NCBI RefSeq assembly: GCF_905475395.1
Contig: NC_058338.1
Span: 95,837,435-95,901,434 of the forward strand
Reading direction: 5' to 3'
Source: Chrysoperla carnea
Lineage: Eukaryota > Arthropoda > Insecta > Neuroptera > Chrysopidae
DNA: 64,000 nucleotides
The notes beneath the pieces were generated by a model, which was not told the DNA's origin, made no database searches, and saw nothing but the letters and a program-made list of their open reading frames with translations. A program made the position numbers and the translations under genes. This document shows positions 9,384 through 21,079 of the stretch, piece by piece; within the stretch, counting starts at the first letter, position 1, and each line of letters starts with the position of its first letter.

Positions 9384-11947
9384 ATGACGAAAAATTGTAT
9401 TATTTCAACTTGTACGACCGGGTCAAGGAAGGATAAAAGTAAGCCGTCTGTTTTTAAAGTTCCAAGTCGTGCTGAAATGAGGAAAAAGTGGATCAACGCG
9501 ATTAAAAACCACACCGGTCAAGATATTTCACGTGACTCTTTTTATGTTTGTGAAAAACATTTTGAAAAGAGTTTGGTAAAAAAGAGAAAGACGGTACACA
9601 ATGTGGCAGGGGAAGTTATTTTTGAGGTATGTATAAAATCACATAAAAAATATGTGTTTACATTGTTTCAAATAGTGTTTGAAAGACAAAATAAATCCAC
9701 TTTAAGTAGTATTAATTCGTATGAAAACAAACGATGTATCATGAACATATTTTAAAACGGTTAATACGATGTTGATTTTTCATTTTTAAGTTACTAACAT
9801 AATTGAAATGGTTTTCAGCGTGAATACAAATATGCCCAATTGGAGGAATCAGCTGTACCAAAAATTTTTGGAGACGGAGGAAATAAGAGACAGGGTAATG
9901 ATTGAATGATGACATATTCAAGACATCTTATAACAACAGTTTTTAATAAATCTTTTTTAGTAGATGTTTGTTCCAACGACGACAAAGATGAAAACAACAG
10001 TGTTTCGATGGAAAATGTCTCTGCGTGCAGTGACCATGGAGCTGGAATCAATGGTTCTAACTCAATTGTACACGAGCAATCTGGTATAACTTTAAAATAA
10101 CTAAAAAAAATTAATTATTATCCATTATTTTTTTTGAAAAAGTACACAGAAAAAAATGTCTTGTAGACTCTACAAGAATTCCTGTAGGTTCTACAAGAAT
10201 ATTGTGGACTTCACAGGAAGTCTTGTAAACTCTACAGGAATTCTTGGAAAGTTCACAAACTACATTTTATGTGTAATTACTTTTAAATATTCATTAACGT
10301 AATTTCAATATTTAGGTAGTGAATACGAGCGTGAGATTGATGTCGAACAAGTGAATACACCAATGGAAGTTGACAACAGCGAAGACGACGAATTAGAACA
10401 AAATTCCACTTGTGAGATACAGCAAATAGATCAAACTGAATCATTTTCAACTGCAATGGAAAATGAAGAGATGATACATCAAATATTTGCGGAACAGAAC
10501 AGCGAATCCACCAAGATCATGCGATTATTCAATAATAGTTGCAGTAATGTTTTGCAATTTTTTTGTGCTTGCTTGTATTCTACGTTTGAGTTTGACGATT
10601 AAAATCTACTGTTTTGTTTTTATGTTGTAGACATTGGTTTCGAGGAAGAATCGTCCGTCAAAATTCCTTGGTCCTGGATTGCAGATGAAATGCTGATTGA
10701 TAACAAACGTCACATCGTTTTTTATCATTCAACAGTCGAATCAATTAATGGTGCGAAGGTCCCGATTACACAAAAGACGATCGTGCTAGACAAAGCTGGA
10801 GCTTTAAAATATTACGTTCACAATCACCTTGTGAGTGTTACAAATGATTCAACTCTTCTTACCAGTGTGACAAACGTGGATGACATCATTCAAATCTTAG
10901 CAACGTTTCAAAAGAAAAAAGTTTGTCAAGGGTTTCTTATAAATGATGAAAAAGTGGCCAAATTACACGGGTTATTCAAGACTGGGGATCACTTTCATGC
11001 AAACAATTGCACTTTGTTAGTTTGTGGTCGGAGATGTCAACCGTGTAAAACAGCTTTCCAACAGAGCAACCGGACGATAAAACGTTTGAAGAATTTAAAG
11101 AATGCGAAAAAAATACGGACAGTCGAGAATATTGAAACAAAAACAATCAAGCACGCTTTGAAAAAACGACTTCACAAAGAAAAAATGAGGAGACTCAGAG
11201 CCAAAAAGAAGATCGAATCTCTGAAAAAAGAGTTGAAAGCAAAATGTGATGAGTTAAAAGCGACGGAATTTGAAAAACTGGAGGCTAAATTGTCACAATG
11301 TGAGGTATCTGAATTTCGAAAAACCGCAATCAAAGAAATCATAGAGGCATCTCAACGCAACAAGTAAGGGCGAAGATATTCTGATGAATGGCTTATGTTA
11401 TCTATGATTGTGAGCATCCGTTCGCCATCATTTTATGAGTTCCTGCGGACAAATGAGATACTGCCTCTTCCATGTCGTACAACTGTTCGCAGCTACTGTA
11501 AACTGTTTTCTTTCACATGCGGCTTTGATGAAAATTTCGGAACATTGTTGAAGAAAACTTTTCTGAACAAACACGAGTTCACGAGACACGGAACGATTCT
11601 CTTGGATGAGATCAAGTTAAGGAAGTCTGTTAACGTTTGTGCAAGTAATCTGACATACACTGGACTTGTTGATTTTGGAAAAGATGGTAAACAGTCTACC
11701 AGTATTGAAGATGAAGCTACCTATCTATGGTCTTGTCTTCATGTTTCAAGGATTAACTGAAAATTATGCCCAGCCATTTGGTGTGTTTGCGTCGAAAAAT
11801 CAAGTAAAAGGCGATGAACTGGCAAAATTGGTCATCAAAGCGATTGCTTTCATAAAAAATAACGGAGGACTAGTTCATGTAGTCAATTGTGATGGTGCAA
11901 GCACGAATAAGAGAATGCGTTCTTTACTGGGAATCAATTGCACAAAG
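9384..11947 (+). pseudogene. P-element/THAP9-like transposase gene, broken
   Basis: Exons resolved by frame and GT-AG sites are 9384-9626, 9819-9894, 9961-10083, 10316-10543 and 10631 onward. Exon 1 encodes a THAP zinc-binding domain: C..C (CIISTCTTG), the KVPSRAEMRKKWINAI block and C..H (CEKHF). An acidic linker, a second domain and a Lys-rich coiled coil (about 11060-11330) follow. The RNase H-like transposase core follows with first catalytic Asp in TILLDEIKL and CDGASTNKRMRSLLG. Breaks: in-frame TAA at 11365 inside a conserved stretch, a frameshift near 11720, and abrupt truncation at about 11947 where BEL protease coding starts. P-type transposases cut and paste DNA; this copy is inactive. 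Confidence 0.72.
10159..10261 (+). repeat. five-unit 21-bp palindromic minisatellite in an intron
   Basis: Five units of 20-21 bp (tcttgtagactctacaagaat and variants) lie head to tail in the intron between exons 3 and 4 of the THAP gene. Each unit is itself a near palindrome (cttgtaga...tctacaag), so the array could form a row of small hairpins. Confidence 0.7.
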
Positions 11948-12378
11948 TGATAGTGGCAGCTAGCTCAACTTTGTTAGTTCCGCGCTTGCAGACAAATTAA
12001 AATTAAAGGCGTATTCTCAAAACACAACGGTGTTGGGATTCTCGAAACCGCAAAAAACAGTTACAAAGGCAGTAACCATTTGTGTAGCTTCACGTTTAAC
12101 GAATTTCAAACAGAAATTGCAATTTTCAGTATTAGACAAAATTACTTGTGAACTACCACACACAAAAATAAATGTTGAAAACTGGTCAATCCCAGTAGAT
12201 CTTCATTTAGCAGATCCCAGTTTTAATGAACCGGGTGTTATAGACCTACTTATAGGTGCAGATATGTTCTTCGACATATTAAGAAATGGATTTGTGAAAT
12301 TAGGATCTAACTTACCCGCGATGCAAAACACACATTTCGGTTGGGTTATATCTGGAAACATACTACATCGAGTGTAGG
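11946..12378 (+). pseudogene. BEL aspartic protease
   Basis: The segment opens with D-S-G-S directly at the junction with the THAP gene, followed by an in-frame TAG and then LNFVSSALADKLKLKAYSQN. The DSGS..NFVS..LADKL pattern is the BEL/Pao retropepsin active site region. The downstream part 12030-12377 holds VIDLLIGADMFFDIL and GWVISG, the conserved C-terminal protease/linker block of BEL pol. Residues upstream of the active-site Asp are missing, so the domain is truncated as well as interrupted. Confidence 0.72.
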
Positions 12379-13430
12379 TAAAGTTAATTTGGCTATACAA
12401 TCCGATTTAACAGACTCAATTGCACGGTTTTGGCAATTGGAAGAGTTGTCCGAAAAACCCCCATTAAGTGCTGAAGAAAAGCAGTGTGAATGTACATTTA
12501 CAGAAACCACAATACGAGCTTCTAATGGTAGATATCATGTAGAATTACCTGTAATCTCAAAGTATGAATGCTGTCTTGGCAATTCATACAACAAAACTGT
12601 AGCTCAATTTCGCGTTCTGGAACAAAGATTTAAACAACATCCAGAATATTTCTTAGAATACAAATCGTTTATCGACACGTATTTATCTCTTGGACATGCT
12701 GTTCAAATAGAACGGAACCAACAATTAGAGTTCACACCTGAAAGTGAATATTATTTACCACATCATGCGGTAATAAAACCGGAAAATAGTACAACTCCTT
12801 TACGAGTAGTATTTAATGCGTCTATGTCCACTACAAGCGGCAAATCTCTGAACGATATCCTTTTACTAGGACCCCCCAAACAAAGTGAATTATTCGACAT
12901 ATTTCTAAGATTTCGTACTCATCAATACATGATGACTTGCGATATAGTGAAAATGTTTAGACAGATAAGCGTCCAAAAACATCATCAAGCTCTTCAAAAA
13001 ATATTATGGCGTAATACCCCAGAAGAGCCGATACAAAATCTTGAGTTAACAACTGTTACATATGGCACTACTTGTGCACCATATCTTGCTCAAAGATGTC
13101 TCTTTCAACTAGCAGAAGATGAAGCACTAAACTATCCGCTAGCGTCATTGATACTAAAACGAGACACTTACATGGATGACATACTATTTGGAAGTCATTC
13201 AATAGAATCAGTTAAGGAATTTTAAGGTCAATTAATTGAACTCTTAAAAAAAGGTGGATTTCAACTGCATAAATGGAAATCTAATTTCAAATCACTAGAT
13301 ACTGATTACCAATCAAACGATTCGGTCCCAACTTTTAATGAACTGTCTAACTGTAGTTCAATATCGAAAACCCTAGGAATAATTTGGAATTCTGACACAG
13401 ATGCTTTTTCGCTCACTATAACGGACGAAA
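12341..13430 (+). pseudogene. BEL reverse transcriptase
   Basis: The main frame is 12341-13225. It carries FWQLEELSEKPPLSAEEKQCE, the BEL-specific start of RT, then YYLPHHAVIKP, TPLRVVFNASMSTTSGKSLND, MMTCDIVKMFRQI (catalytic Asp) and TYMDDILFGSHS with the YMDD active site. A TAA ends it in SVKEF, and RT thumb coding continues past the stop to about 13430. The YxDD core is intact. Function would be cDNA synthesis in BEL particles. Confidence 0.82.
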
Positions 13431-13438
13431 TACAAAAC

Positions 13439-14266
13439 GTGGGAAATTCCAAAAGACAAGTTTTATCGGGTATCGCACAGATCTTCGATCCACTAGGTTT
13501 GATCACTCCATTAACAATTAAAGCTAAACTTCTAATGCAAAAACTTTGGTTAGAAAAACTAAATTGGGATGATCCAATACCACCTGAAATATTATTATCT
13601 TGGCAGGAGTTTAGGAAACAACTTCCTGAACTAAAAGGGTTAACCATTAAACGGTCGCTTTTGCTCGAATTAAAACCAAAGTGTATACAACTACATGGGT
13701 TCTGTGATGCTAGTCAGCAAGCATACGGAGCTTGTATATGCCTTCGTATAAAATATTCAAATGGACAAATTAATACAAACTTAATATGCTCCAAATCGCG
13801 AGTCGCACCACTAAAGGTTATATCACTACCACGGCTAGAATTATGCGGTGCTGTTTTATTATCACGTCTTGTAAATAAAATATCAAAAATTCTAACAACT
13901 ATTGCTATAAACAGCATACATTTATGGACAGATTCAAAAATAGTTTTATCGTGGATTAATTCTCCCAGTAATAAATGGAACACGTTTGTTTCGCATCGAG
14001 TTTCAGAAATACAGGAATTAACGTTTAATGCTGAGTGGAGACACGTATCTTCAGCAGAAAACTCAGCCGATATAATAACACGAGGTGTTGGCCCCCCGGA
14101 AATATTTGCATTAAGCTCATGGTGGCACGGTCCACACTGGTTAGGTTTAGAACAGACAGAATGGCCTGTAAATGAAAAAAACCTAAAAAACTTACCAGAA
14201 CAACGAAAAGTTGCTACATGTGCGCATGTAGAAAATAAATGGAATTTAACATTCAACCGTTTTTAA
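13439..14266 (+). pseudogene. BEL RNase H region
   Basis: The frame is open for 275 codons. BEL RNase H hallmarks in order are QIFDPLGLITPLTIKAKLLM, LHGFCDASQQAYGACICLR (catalytic Asp), SRVAPLKVISLPRLELCGA, HLWTDSKIVLSWI and WRHVSSAENSADIITRG. After the stop at 14264, about 100 bp of frame-shifted sequence joins it to integrase. Apart from the terminal stop the domain looks complete. Confidence 0.82.
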
Positions 14267-14349
14267 AATTTCAATAAACTTATACGTACCTTCGCATATT
14301 GCTTCCGATTCATAGAAACTTTAAAAGCAAAGAAAAAGTTGAATAATTA

Positions 14350-15240
14350 CTTTTAACCTGTACAGAATTGGAAAAAGCGCATAATTTCGTTATTAGTTTA
14401 ATTCAATTAGACGGTTTCAACACGGAAATTGAAACATTGAAAAAATACGGTAATCTAAATTGTTTAAAAAGCAATACCATTAAACAACTGAATCCGTTTC
14501 TAGATGAAAATGGTTTAGTAAGGGTAGGCGGTAGGCTGGAAAACGCAAAAATACCGTTTACACAAAAACATCCTCTTTTACTACCAGCAAAACACTACGT
14601 AACGCGGTTAATCTTGCGATATCATCACGAAATATTATTACACACGGGAAACCAAACGGTTATGTCAAACGTTAGAAAGAAATATTGGCCGATAAATGCA
14701 AAAAGGGAGATAAAACAAATAATACTTAACTGTGTTAAGTGTGCTAGGTTCAAAAACGTCAGACTACAACAATTGATGGCAAATCTACCGGAAGAACGGG
14801 TAATACCTACTCGCATTTTTCAAAGTGTCGGAATTGATTATTGTGGTCCAATAATTATTAAACAATCAACGTTAAGAAAACCTGTAACCACAAAGGGATA
14901 CATAGCAGTATTCGTTTGTATGGCGTCCAAAACAGTACATCTGGAATTAGTTTCAGACTTGTCCACTAATGCATTTATGGCAGCACTAACTCGCTTTACA
15001 GCCCGTAGAGGTACTCCATCTTTAATATTTAGCGACAATGGAACTAATTTCCAAGGTGCTAGTAATCAATTAAATAAATTGTATCAGCTACTAAAAGAAA
15101 AAAATCATTCAAAAGCCTTAGATGAATATGGCACGTCGAAACAAATAACTTGGAAATTTATTGAACCCAACAGTCCTCATTGGTGAGGGTTGTGGGAGGC
15201 ATCGGTTAAATCAGTCAAGTTTCATTTAAATCGAATCACC
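14350..15240 (+). pseudogene. BEL integrase
   Basis: The frame 14368-15186 contains the zinc-binding HHCC module (H..EILLHTGNQTV...C..C in CVKCARFKN), then the catalytic core: GIDYCGPI (first Asp), AVFVCMASKTVHLELVSDL and SDNGTNFQGASN (second Asp). The segment 'NSPHW' ends in an in-frame TGA where BEL elements have Gly (HWGGLWEA is typical), and GLWEASVKSVK, holding the catalytic Glu, lies just past it. A single nonsense change therefore separates the triad. Confidence 0.8.
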
Positions 15241-15324
15241 GCTAACAGTCATCTTACTTTTGAATAATTTTCAATTCTATTAAGTCAGATTGAATTAGTT
15301 TTAAATTCTAAACCATTATGTGGG

Positions 15325-15747
15325 TTGTCCAGTGATCCCAATGATCTTTCATATTTATGTCCTATGCATTTTATAACCGGAGATTATAATCAACAATTAC
15401 CGGAAGAAGATTTAATAAGTAAAAAATTCAACACATTGAGGATCTATGGTCAAATCACACAAATGAAGCAACATTTTTGGTCAAGATGGTCTAAGGATTA
15501 TTTATCTCAATTGCAAAACAGACCAAAGTGGTCAGATGTTAAACCAAATATTACGATAGGAGCATTGGTACTCGTAAGGAATGATAACTTACCTCCAGGA
15601 CAGTGGTCCTTGGGGCGAGTACAAGAAACGTATCCAGGGCCTGACGGCTACGTGCGCGTCGTTCTGATTAAAACTCAAAGCGGAACGTATAAGCGACCTA
15701 TTACCAAATTAGCACCCTTACCATTGTCAACTACTCAAGGAATATAA
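15325..15747 (+). pseudogene. BEL C-terminal DUF5641-like domain
   Basis: The 140-codon frame has the C-terminal BEL pol layout: LCPMHFITGD near the start (from the LTPAHFLIG motif), WSRWSKDYLSQLQNRPKW, VLVRNDNLPPGQWSLGRV and a final TYKRPITKLAPLP. Its role is thought to be chromatin or DNA contact by integrase. It is followed by a GC-richer purine stretch and the 3' LTR. Confidence 0.78.
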
Positions 15748-15797
15748 TAAGAATTTTATTAATTGAGGGATTCCTAATCCTTCAACGCGGGCCAGTA

Positions 15798-16235
15798 TGT
15801 TCAGACTAGAATGGAATTAAGGGACAGTGCGTACTGAACGTTGAACAGTTGTTACTGTTCAACGGTTCGCCTCTTGGAGTGTGATGTGTGTTTGATTCGT
15901 TTCTAGTTCGGTCTGGGCATACTCGCTTGTGTATACATAAGTAGTTGTAAGTAAGTTACAATTGAGTACAGTCGATTAGCGGCAATCAGTGTGATAACAT
16001 GTTTAATGGCTGCAAATAAAACAATAATTAAAAAAGAATGTTATGAATCAAAATAATTATAATTTTTATGTAATTTTCACAAAGAATAAAGTGTTAAGTT
16101 CAACAACAGTGAATAAAAACATATTATCCTATACATTTCCATGAAAACATATTATCCTATACATTTCCATGAAAACACATTTTTCCTTATACAGTCCATA
16201 CCCACCCCTTCAAGTATACCCTTCGGCGCTATACA
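15798..16235 (+). repeat. 3' LTR of the BEL element
   Basis: It starts TGTTCAGACTAGAATGG after the polypurine-like cgcgggccag, typical for BEL, and ends CTATACA, giving 438 bp with TG...CA termini. Positions 15947-16235 match the truncated 5' LTR. It contains a direct tandem duplication of about 30 bp (acatattatcctatacattt, two copies at about 16115-16175) absent from the 5' copy. Confidence 0.8.
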
Positions 16236-16441
16236 ATTGCATTAAATTCACATATTATTTTGTGTATTCAATATTTTAGTTTATTTCCATAATTTGAATT
16301 TTTTTTTTTTTTTTTTTAAATTATTTTTGTTGTCAATTGCATTGTTACCTTACAGGGCAATCTCAAATAATTTTTCACTTGGTTATTATCTCACAATATT
16401 GTCTTATTGATCAGTCCTTACTTTTATCAATACTCATCATA

Positions 16442-17260
16442 ATGAACGCGGAACAATTCGAACAATTTCTGCAAGTGCAGCAAACTATTTTAAGCACAAT
16501 ATTGAGCCAACAGGCGTCGCTGCCTTCTACAACTGCTGGTAATTCTCCTTTAGTAAATACTGCTTTGCTACCAAATTTTGATAATTTTGATTCAAATAAA
16601 GAAACCTTCGACAATTACTTACAGCGTTTTGAAAATTATCTCTCAATGAAAAACGTGGCTGATAACAAAAGTTATTGTACTAAACTGTTACTTAATTCAA
16701 TTGGAGCTAAATATTTTAATATTATTACGGCATAGGCAGCCCCTAAGATTCCTGCATCGCTAGAATATGATGAACTAATAACTTTGCTAAAAACGCACCT
16801 AGCACGCAAGAAAAATGTGTTGGTTGCCCAACACCAATTCCTTTCAACCTATCAAACGGAACAACAATCAATTGCTGAGTTTGTTGCCACTTTAAGGGAC
16901 GATTTAAGTAATTGTGAATTTGTAACATCATGCAAGTGCAAAGCTTCTATTGCCGATATCTTTCTTCGAGCGCAATTCAACCGCGGCCTGAGAGATAATA
17001 GCATTCGAGAACAACTTTTGCAAGCAGATTTAACGTCTTTTGCCTCAAAAATTGATTCAAAAATACTAGCGCAAAAAAGTACTTCGCAATCAACAACGGT
17101 TGACATAAATAAGGTATCTAATAGTGCGCAACGAAAATATCGACCAAGATATCGCAGCCAATCACGAAATAGAGCTTCTAATTCAAGACAATCATCAAAA
17201 TCGAGAATAGATTACAAACATTTAGGCATTGACGGACTATGTCTCAAATGGAAAAGATAA
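16442..17260 (+). pseudogene. gag of gypsy element 2
   Basis: Two frames split by a TAG at 16733 and a frame change make up Gag. The first has LLPNFDNFDSNKETFDNYLQ and RFENYL, the conserved capsid start of Mag-type elements. The second has LLKTHLARKKNVLVAQHQF, QSIAEFVATLRDDLSNCEF and IADIFLRAQFNRGLRD. A basic Arg/Ser-rich stretch leads to the nucleocapsid. The capsid start has W/F spacing as in element 1 but the sequences are not close copies. Confidence 0.75.
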
Positions 17261-17960
17261 TCATCTAACTACAGAATGCCGAACTAATCAATTACAGCTT
17301 AAATGCATAGGGTGCAATAAAAAAGGACACCTTGTTAGGGTATGCATTACTACACTATTAGCAAAAAAATCTAAACAACATAAGAAATCAACTAATTTAG
17401 TGGAAGAAGATCCGGATGTTTCGGTTGCTCATCAATATGGAGTTAATCAGATTGTAGGTATTTATCACACTCAACAAACAAGTAAAGGCCTAGAACGGTA
17501 TCATACGACTATCGCCATAGAAGGAAAGCGTGTGGAATTCGAAGTTGATTCTGGATCTGGATACACGTTTTTACCTAGAGATCAATTTGCTCGACTGAAT
17601 CTAAATGTAGCCTTAACACCAGCAAATATAGCTTTTCGATCGTATACTAAAGATGTATTTCTGCCTGATGGTAAAATTTTTGTTCATAAAATAGATTTAC
17701 AAGAGCTCGATGCGACACGATCTACACCTTATCAGTATATCAAATTTATTGATGAGAACGACATTATCAACAATTTTTCTGACATTTTTGAACAAAAGAT
17801 CGGCTGCGTCCCCCACTTCACAATTATACTCCAATTACGTCAGAACGTGATGCCGATGTTTTATCGAGAACGGGAAGTACCATATGCGCTGCTTGATCGG
17901 GTAGAAGAAGAACTTGATTCACTTGCCGCTGCGGACATAATATCAAAAACGGACGCTAGC
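17229..17960 (+). pseudogene. nucleocapsid and protease of gypsy element 2
   Basis: Downstream of a frame change, zinc-knuckle remains (HLTTEC, CIGCNKKGHLVRVC) precede the aspartic protease motif FEVDSGSGYTFLP near 17540. This is the D-S-G variant of retropepsin. A large part of the region between protease and RT seems deleted (FLPDGKIFVHKIDLQELD joins quickly to the RT start IGCVPHFTIILQLRQNVMP). Confidence 0.68.
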
Positions 17961-18690
17961 GACTGGGGATCACCCTTGGTGATTATACCTAAATCGGATG
18001 GAGGGGCCCGCCATGTGTGGATTACAAGAGAGGTGTTAATAAATGCCTCGTTAAAGCACACTACCCCATCCGCAAAATAGATGACATTTTAAATAGTATA
18101 CGAGATTCTCGATATTTCTGCAGGCTAGATTTATTTAAAGCATATCGTCATATAAAAGTTGATACTCAATCAAGCGAAATTCAAACAATAGCAACCCACA
18201 GAGGAACATTTCGAATGAATCGATTATCTTTTGACATAAAAACAGCACCGTCAGAATTCAACCGCATCATGGATCAAATATTGAAAGATATTCCAAAAAC
18301 GGAATTCTATTTTGACGACATAATAGTTCATGGAACAACGATAGAAGAATGTCAAAGTAATCTCATTTGCTGCCTAAATAAACTGTGGGAGAACGATCTG
18401 CATTTAAATCGGAAGAAATGCTCTTTTTTCAAAACACGCATAACATTCCTCGGGCATGTAATCGAATTTAATAAAATATCTAAATTCCCAGAAAAGGTTG
18501 CGGCCATCACTAATATGCCCAAGCCACAATCAAGCGATGACGTAAGACGGTTCCTCGGGATGGTCACTTACTATTCCCGATTAATTCCTAATACTTCAAC
18601 TATTACTGCTCCGCTTCATCAGCTAATTCAAAAAAAAATAAATCCTTTAAAAGGTCCAATCAATGTGAAACAGCCTTTAAGCAGCTAAAA
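17790..18690 (+). pseudogene. reverse transcriptase of gypsy element 2
   Basis: RT begins in the 17229-18080 frame (VPYALLDRVEEELDSLAA, SDWGSPLVIIPKSDGG) and continues in 18017-18688 (HYPIRKIDDILNSIRDS, FCRLDLFKAYRHIKVD, EFYFDDIIVHGTT with the FDD active site near 18308, FLGHVIEFNKIS, RRFLGMVTYYSRLIPN). A frameshift at about 18060 and a TAA at 18686 break it. Catalytic Asp residues are still present. Confidence 0.8.
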
Positions 18691-19120
18691 GAAGAAATCG
18701 CAAGTGATCGGGTGCTTATGCCTTTTAATCCAAATCTTCCAATCCAGCTCGCTTGTGATGCCAGTCCTTTTGGAATTGCTGGAATTTTGTCTCACATTAT
18801 TGGTGACAAAGAAAGACCAATAGCTTTTGCGTCTAGATCATTAACAAAAGCAGAACAAAACTATTCACAGCTTGACAGGGAAGCACTCGCAATTGTGTTT
18901 GGTGTGGACTATTTCTATTAATATTTGTTCGCAAGACCATTTAAGATCATAACTGATAATCGACCATTGGAGCGAATTTTTCATCAACATGCGAAAATCC
19001 CAAAAATGACATCTGCTCGTTTATAGCGATATGCAGCATTTTTATCTGGCTTTAACTATGAAATCAGTTTTAAAAAAGGTTCCGAAAATTCAAATGTAGA
19101 CTGTTTATCGAGAGCGCCTA
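18691..19120 (+). pseudogene. RNase H of gypsy element 2
   Basis: The frame contains IQLACDASPFGIAGILSHII (catalytic Asp), PIAFASRSLTKAEQNYSQLD with REALAIVFGV, then a TAA at 18919 and a TAG near 19024. Beyond them the coding continues with IITDNRPLERIF and SNVDCLSRAP. The two nonsense changes sit where Gln or Trp codons would be expected. The domain is otherwise complete. Confidence 0.75.
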
Positions 19121-20181
19121 TTGCTATTAAGCCACAAACGGATGGAGCAATTAATAATGAAATCCACGAATTATGTGAGGCGTCAATCAATTATATTTCT
19201 TCACCAGCACTAACTTATCAATCAATTCGAGACGAAACTCAGAAGGATATAATATTATCAAAACTAATTCAGGAACTACGTGAGGGGAAAACTTCTGAAT
19301 CAGAATTTACTATCGATAGTGATCTACTATTTATAGGACAACGTGTTGTAATACCAGCTACTCTGCAAGCATCTGTCTTAAAAGAACTTCATCATACTCA
19401 TATTGGAGTCACGAAAATGAAACAACTAGCCCGAAGATATGTATATTGGAAATCAATCGATAAAGACATTGAACGAATGGTCCGCGCTTGTCCAGATTGC
19501 GTGTCCATTAGGAACAGCCCTTGCAGAGCGCCTCTTCATCAATGGCAAGAACCTGAATTTAATTGGGAGCGTATCCATATAGATTACGCTGGTCCTCACC
19601 AAGAATATTATTTCCTTGTAATTGTGGATGCAAAATCTAAATGGGCTGAAATTGAAATGAGTACTTCAGCTCCAAATTCTTCATCGACCATTGAATTACT
19701 ACAAAATGTTTTTTCCAGGCACGGTTTTCCAGATATCATGGTGTCTGATAATGCAACTATCTTTACCAGCGAAATATTCACTAACTTTTGCAAAGAAGCA
19801 GGGATTTTTCAAAAGTTTATTGCTCCGGCCCATCCTGCTACGAATGGTCTGGCCGAGAGAAATGTACAAACTTTAAAAAATAGGCTTGCCGCCATGGTTG
19901 CAGAATCATTATCCATGAAACAAAAAATTAGAGAGATCTTATTCCGCTATAGAGCGATACCATTGAAGAAAAACAAAACGCCCGCGGAGCAATATCTACA
20001 TCGAAACATCAGAATTAAACTAGATGCTCTCATGCTAATTTTGCCAGTAAAATCATCGAATGTTCCAGCCTTGCCAGCACGACAATTAAGCGTGAGAGAT
20101 AGGGTGCAATCTCGATATTACGCAAATATAAATAAAAATAATGTAAATATAATAAAAATCAATGGAAACTGGGTACGATAA
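19121..20181 (+). pseudogene. integrase of gypsy element 2
   Basis: The zinc-binding module starts near 19385 (LHHTHIGVTKMKQLARRYVYW, then C..C in CPDCVSIRN). The core has IHIDYAGPHQEYYFLVIVDA (first Asp), VSDNATIFTSEIFTNFC (second Asp) and HPATNGLAERNVQTLKNRL with the catalytic Glu. All three catalytic residues are visible in one frame (19417-20181), so this integrase domain is intact as a unit. The frame changes after 20181. Confidence 0.82.
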
Positions 20182-20578
20182 CGAAGTTCGGAAAACTCCA
20201 TTGTCAAGTATCATTAGATAACGGATATACTCTTAAAAGACATATAGACCAGCTTCGACGCGTCGACATACCTGAAAAGAAATCTAAGAAAAAAAGTAAC
20301 ATTCGCTGACGAACCTACAGAAAACCCTTAATTGGGCGATGTGGTAGTTTTACCTCAATTGCCACCAGTGGATGAACAAAGCATTCCAGCGACGCCTATT
20401 CCGACACCACCGCCTGTTCAGACACCGCAGCTGGCTCCAATTCAACAGCCTGAACTAAATCTACCAGCTGCACCTGCCTTCACTGACTCAGAAATTGAAC
20501 CGCGTCGTTCGGGCCGAAAGCGAAAGATACCGGCTCACCTAAGTCAATATATCGTAAATATATAAGCGTGGGAGAAAC
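20182..20578 (+). pseudogene. C-terminal tail and polypurine region of gypsy element 2
   Basis: After a frame change the tail is Pro-rich (PPVDEQSIPATPIPTPPPV) and ends with RRSGRKRKIPAHLSQYIV, the usual RSGR.R..P closing motif of Mag-type pol. It is followed by a purine-rich run, gcgtgggagaaac, which is the likely polypurine tract. Confidence 0.6.
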
Positions 20579-20648
20579 TGTAGTAACCAAGTGAGAAGAA
20601 GTAATCAATTATTCACGTGTTTATCAATTATCAAAATCTCAATCCACA
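20579..20648 (+). repeat. possible short 3' LTR of gypsy element 2
   Basis: TGTAGTAACC starts directly after the purine tract and a CA-rich end (tcaatccacaaca) lies about 70 bp on. Mag-type LTRs can be under 100 bp. There is no second copy to prove it. Confidence 0.35.
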
Positions 20649-21079
20649 ACAATTTCAATGGACTAAATATTATTTAAGCTAAAAGATAATGAATGCAAAA
20701 TGTGAATGATCTGGAAATAGTTTTTGAGGTGTAGGTAATAATAAACAATTTTATTCTTTATCAAAATTATTTTATTCATTTATTTAACAAAACTAAAAAG
20801 ATAAATTCTATAATAAATATAACTACTATTTTTTCTTATCTCTAATTTATAAAAAAGAAAATTGGTATCATATTTTTTATATAAGTTAATTGTATCAGAT
20901 ACAGTAAAAACAACCATTCGTTTACCTAATTTATACAGAACATATGGTTAGGAATTAAATTATTAGGAATCCACCTAGCTGAAGAAAATAGAATTATGCA
21001 CAGCGTCAAATTGGAAAAAGGAGCTACAAAAAAGTTTATTAATCCATAATCTCATTTTTAATAAGACACGTGCTAATGA
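20649..21079. other. AT-rich spacer
   Basis: No gene, RNA or repeat is recognised in this stretch. Confidence 0.5.

Larger units (their letters stand above)
11948..15747 (+). mobile_element. BEL/Pao retrotransposon pol region (gag missing)
   Basis: Domain order and signatures are BEL/Pao: protease (DSGS start), RT with YMDDI, BEL-type RNase H, integrase and a C-terminal DUF5641-like domain. Matching LTR sequences lie at 8481-8744 and 15798-16235. The gag and the start of pol are absent, replaced by the P-like gene. Frame breaks occur at 11961, 12375, 13225, 14264 and 15184. Confidence 0.87.
16442..20565 (+). mobile_element. Ty3/gypsy LTR retrotransposon 2, decayed
   Basis: Gag, zinc knuckles, protease, RT, RNase H, integrase and a Pro-rich tail follow each other in one direction with several stops and frame changes. 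The Gag start (MNAEQFEQFLQVQQ) and the protease-RT style resemble Mag-lineage elements. No 5' LTR is visible in the 200 bp between the BEL LTR and the gag start. Confidence 0.82.
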
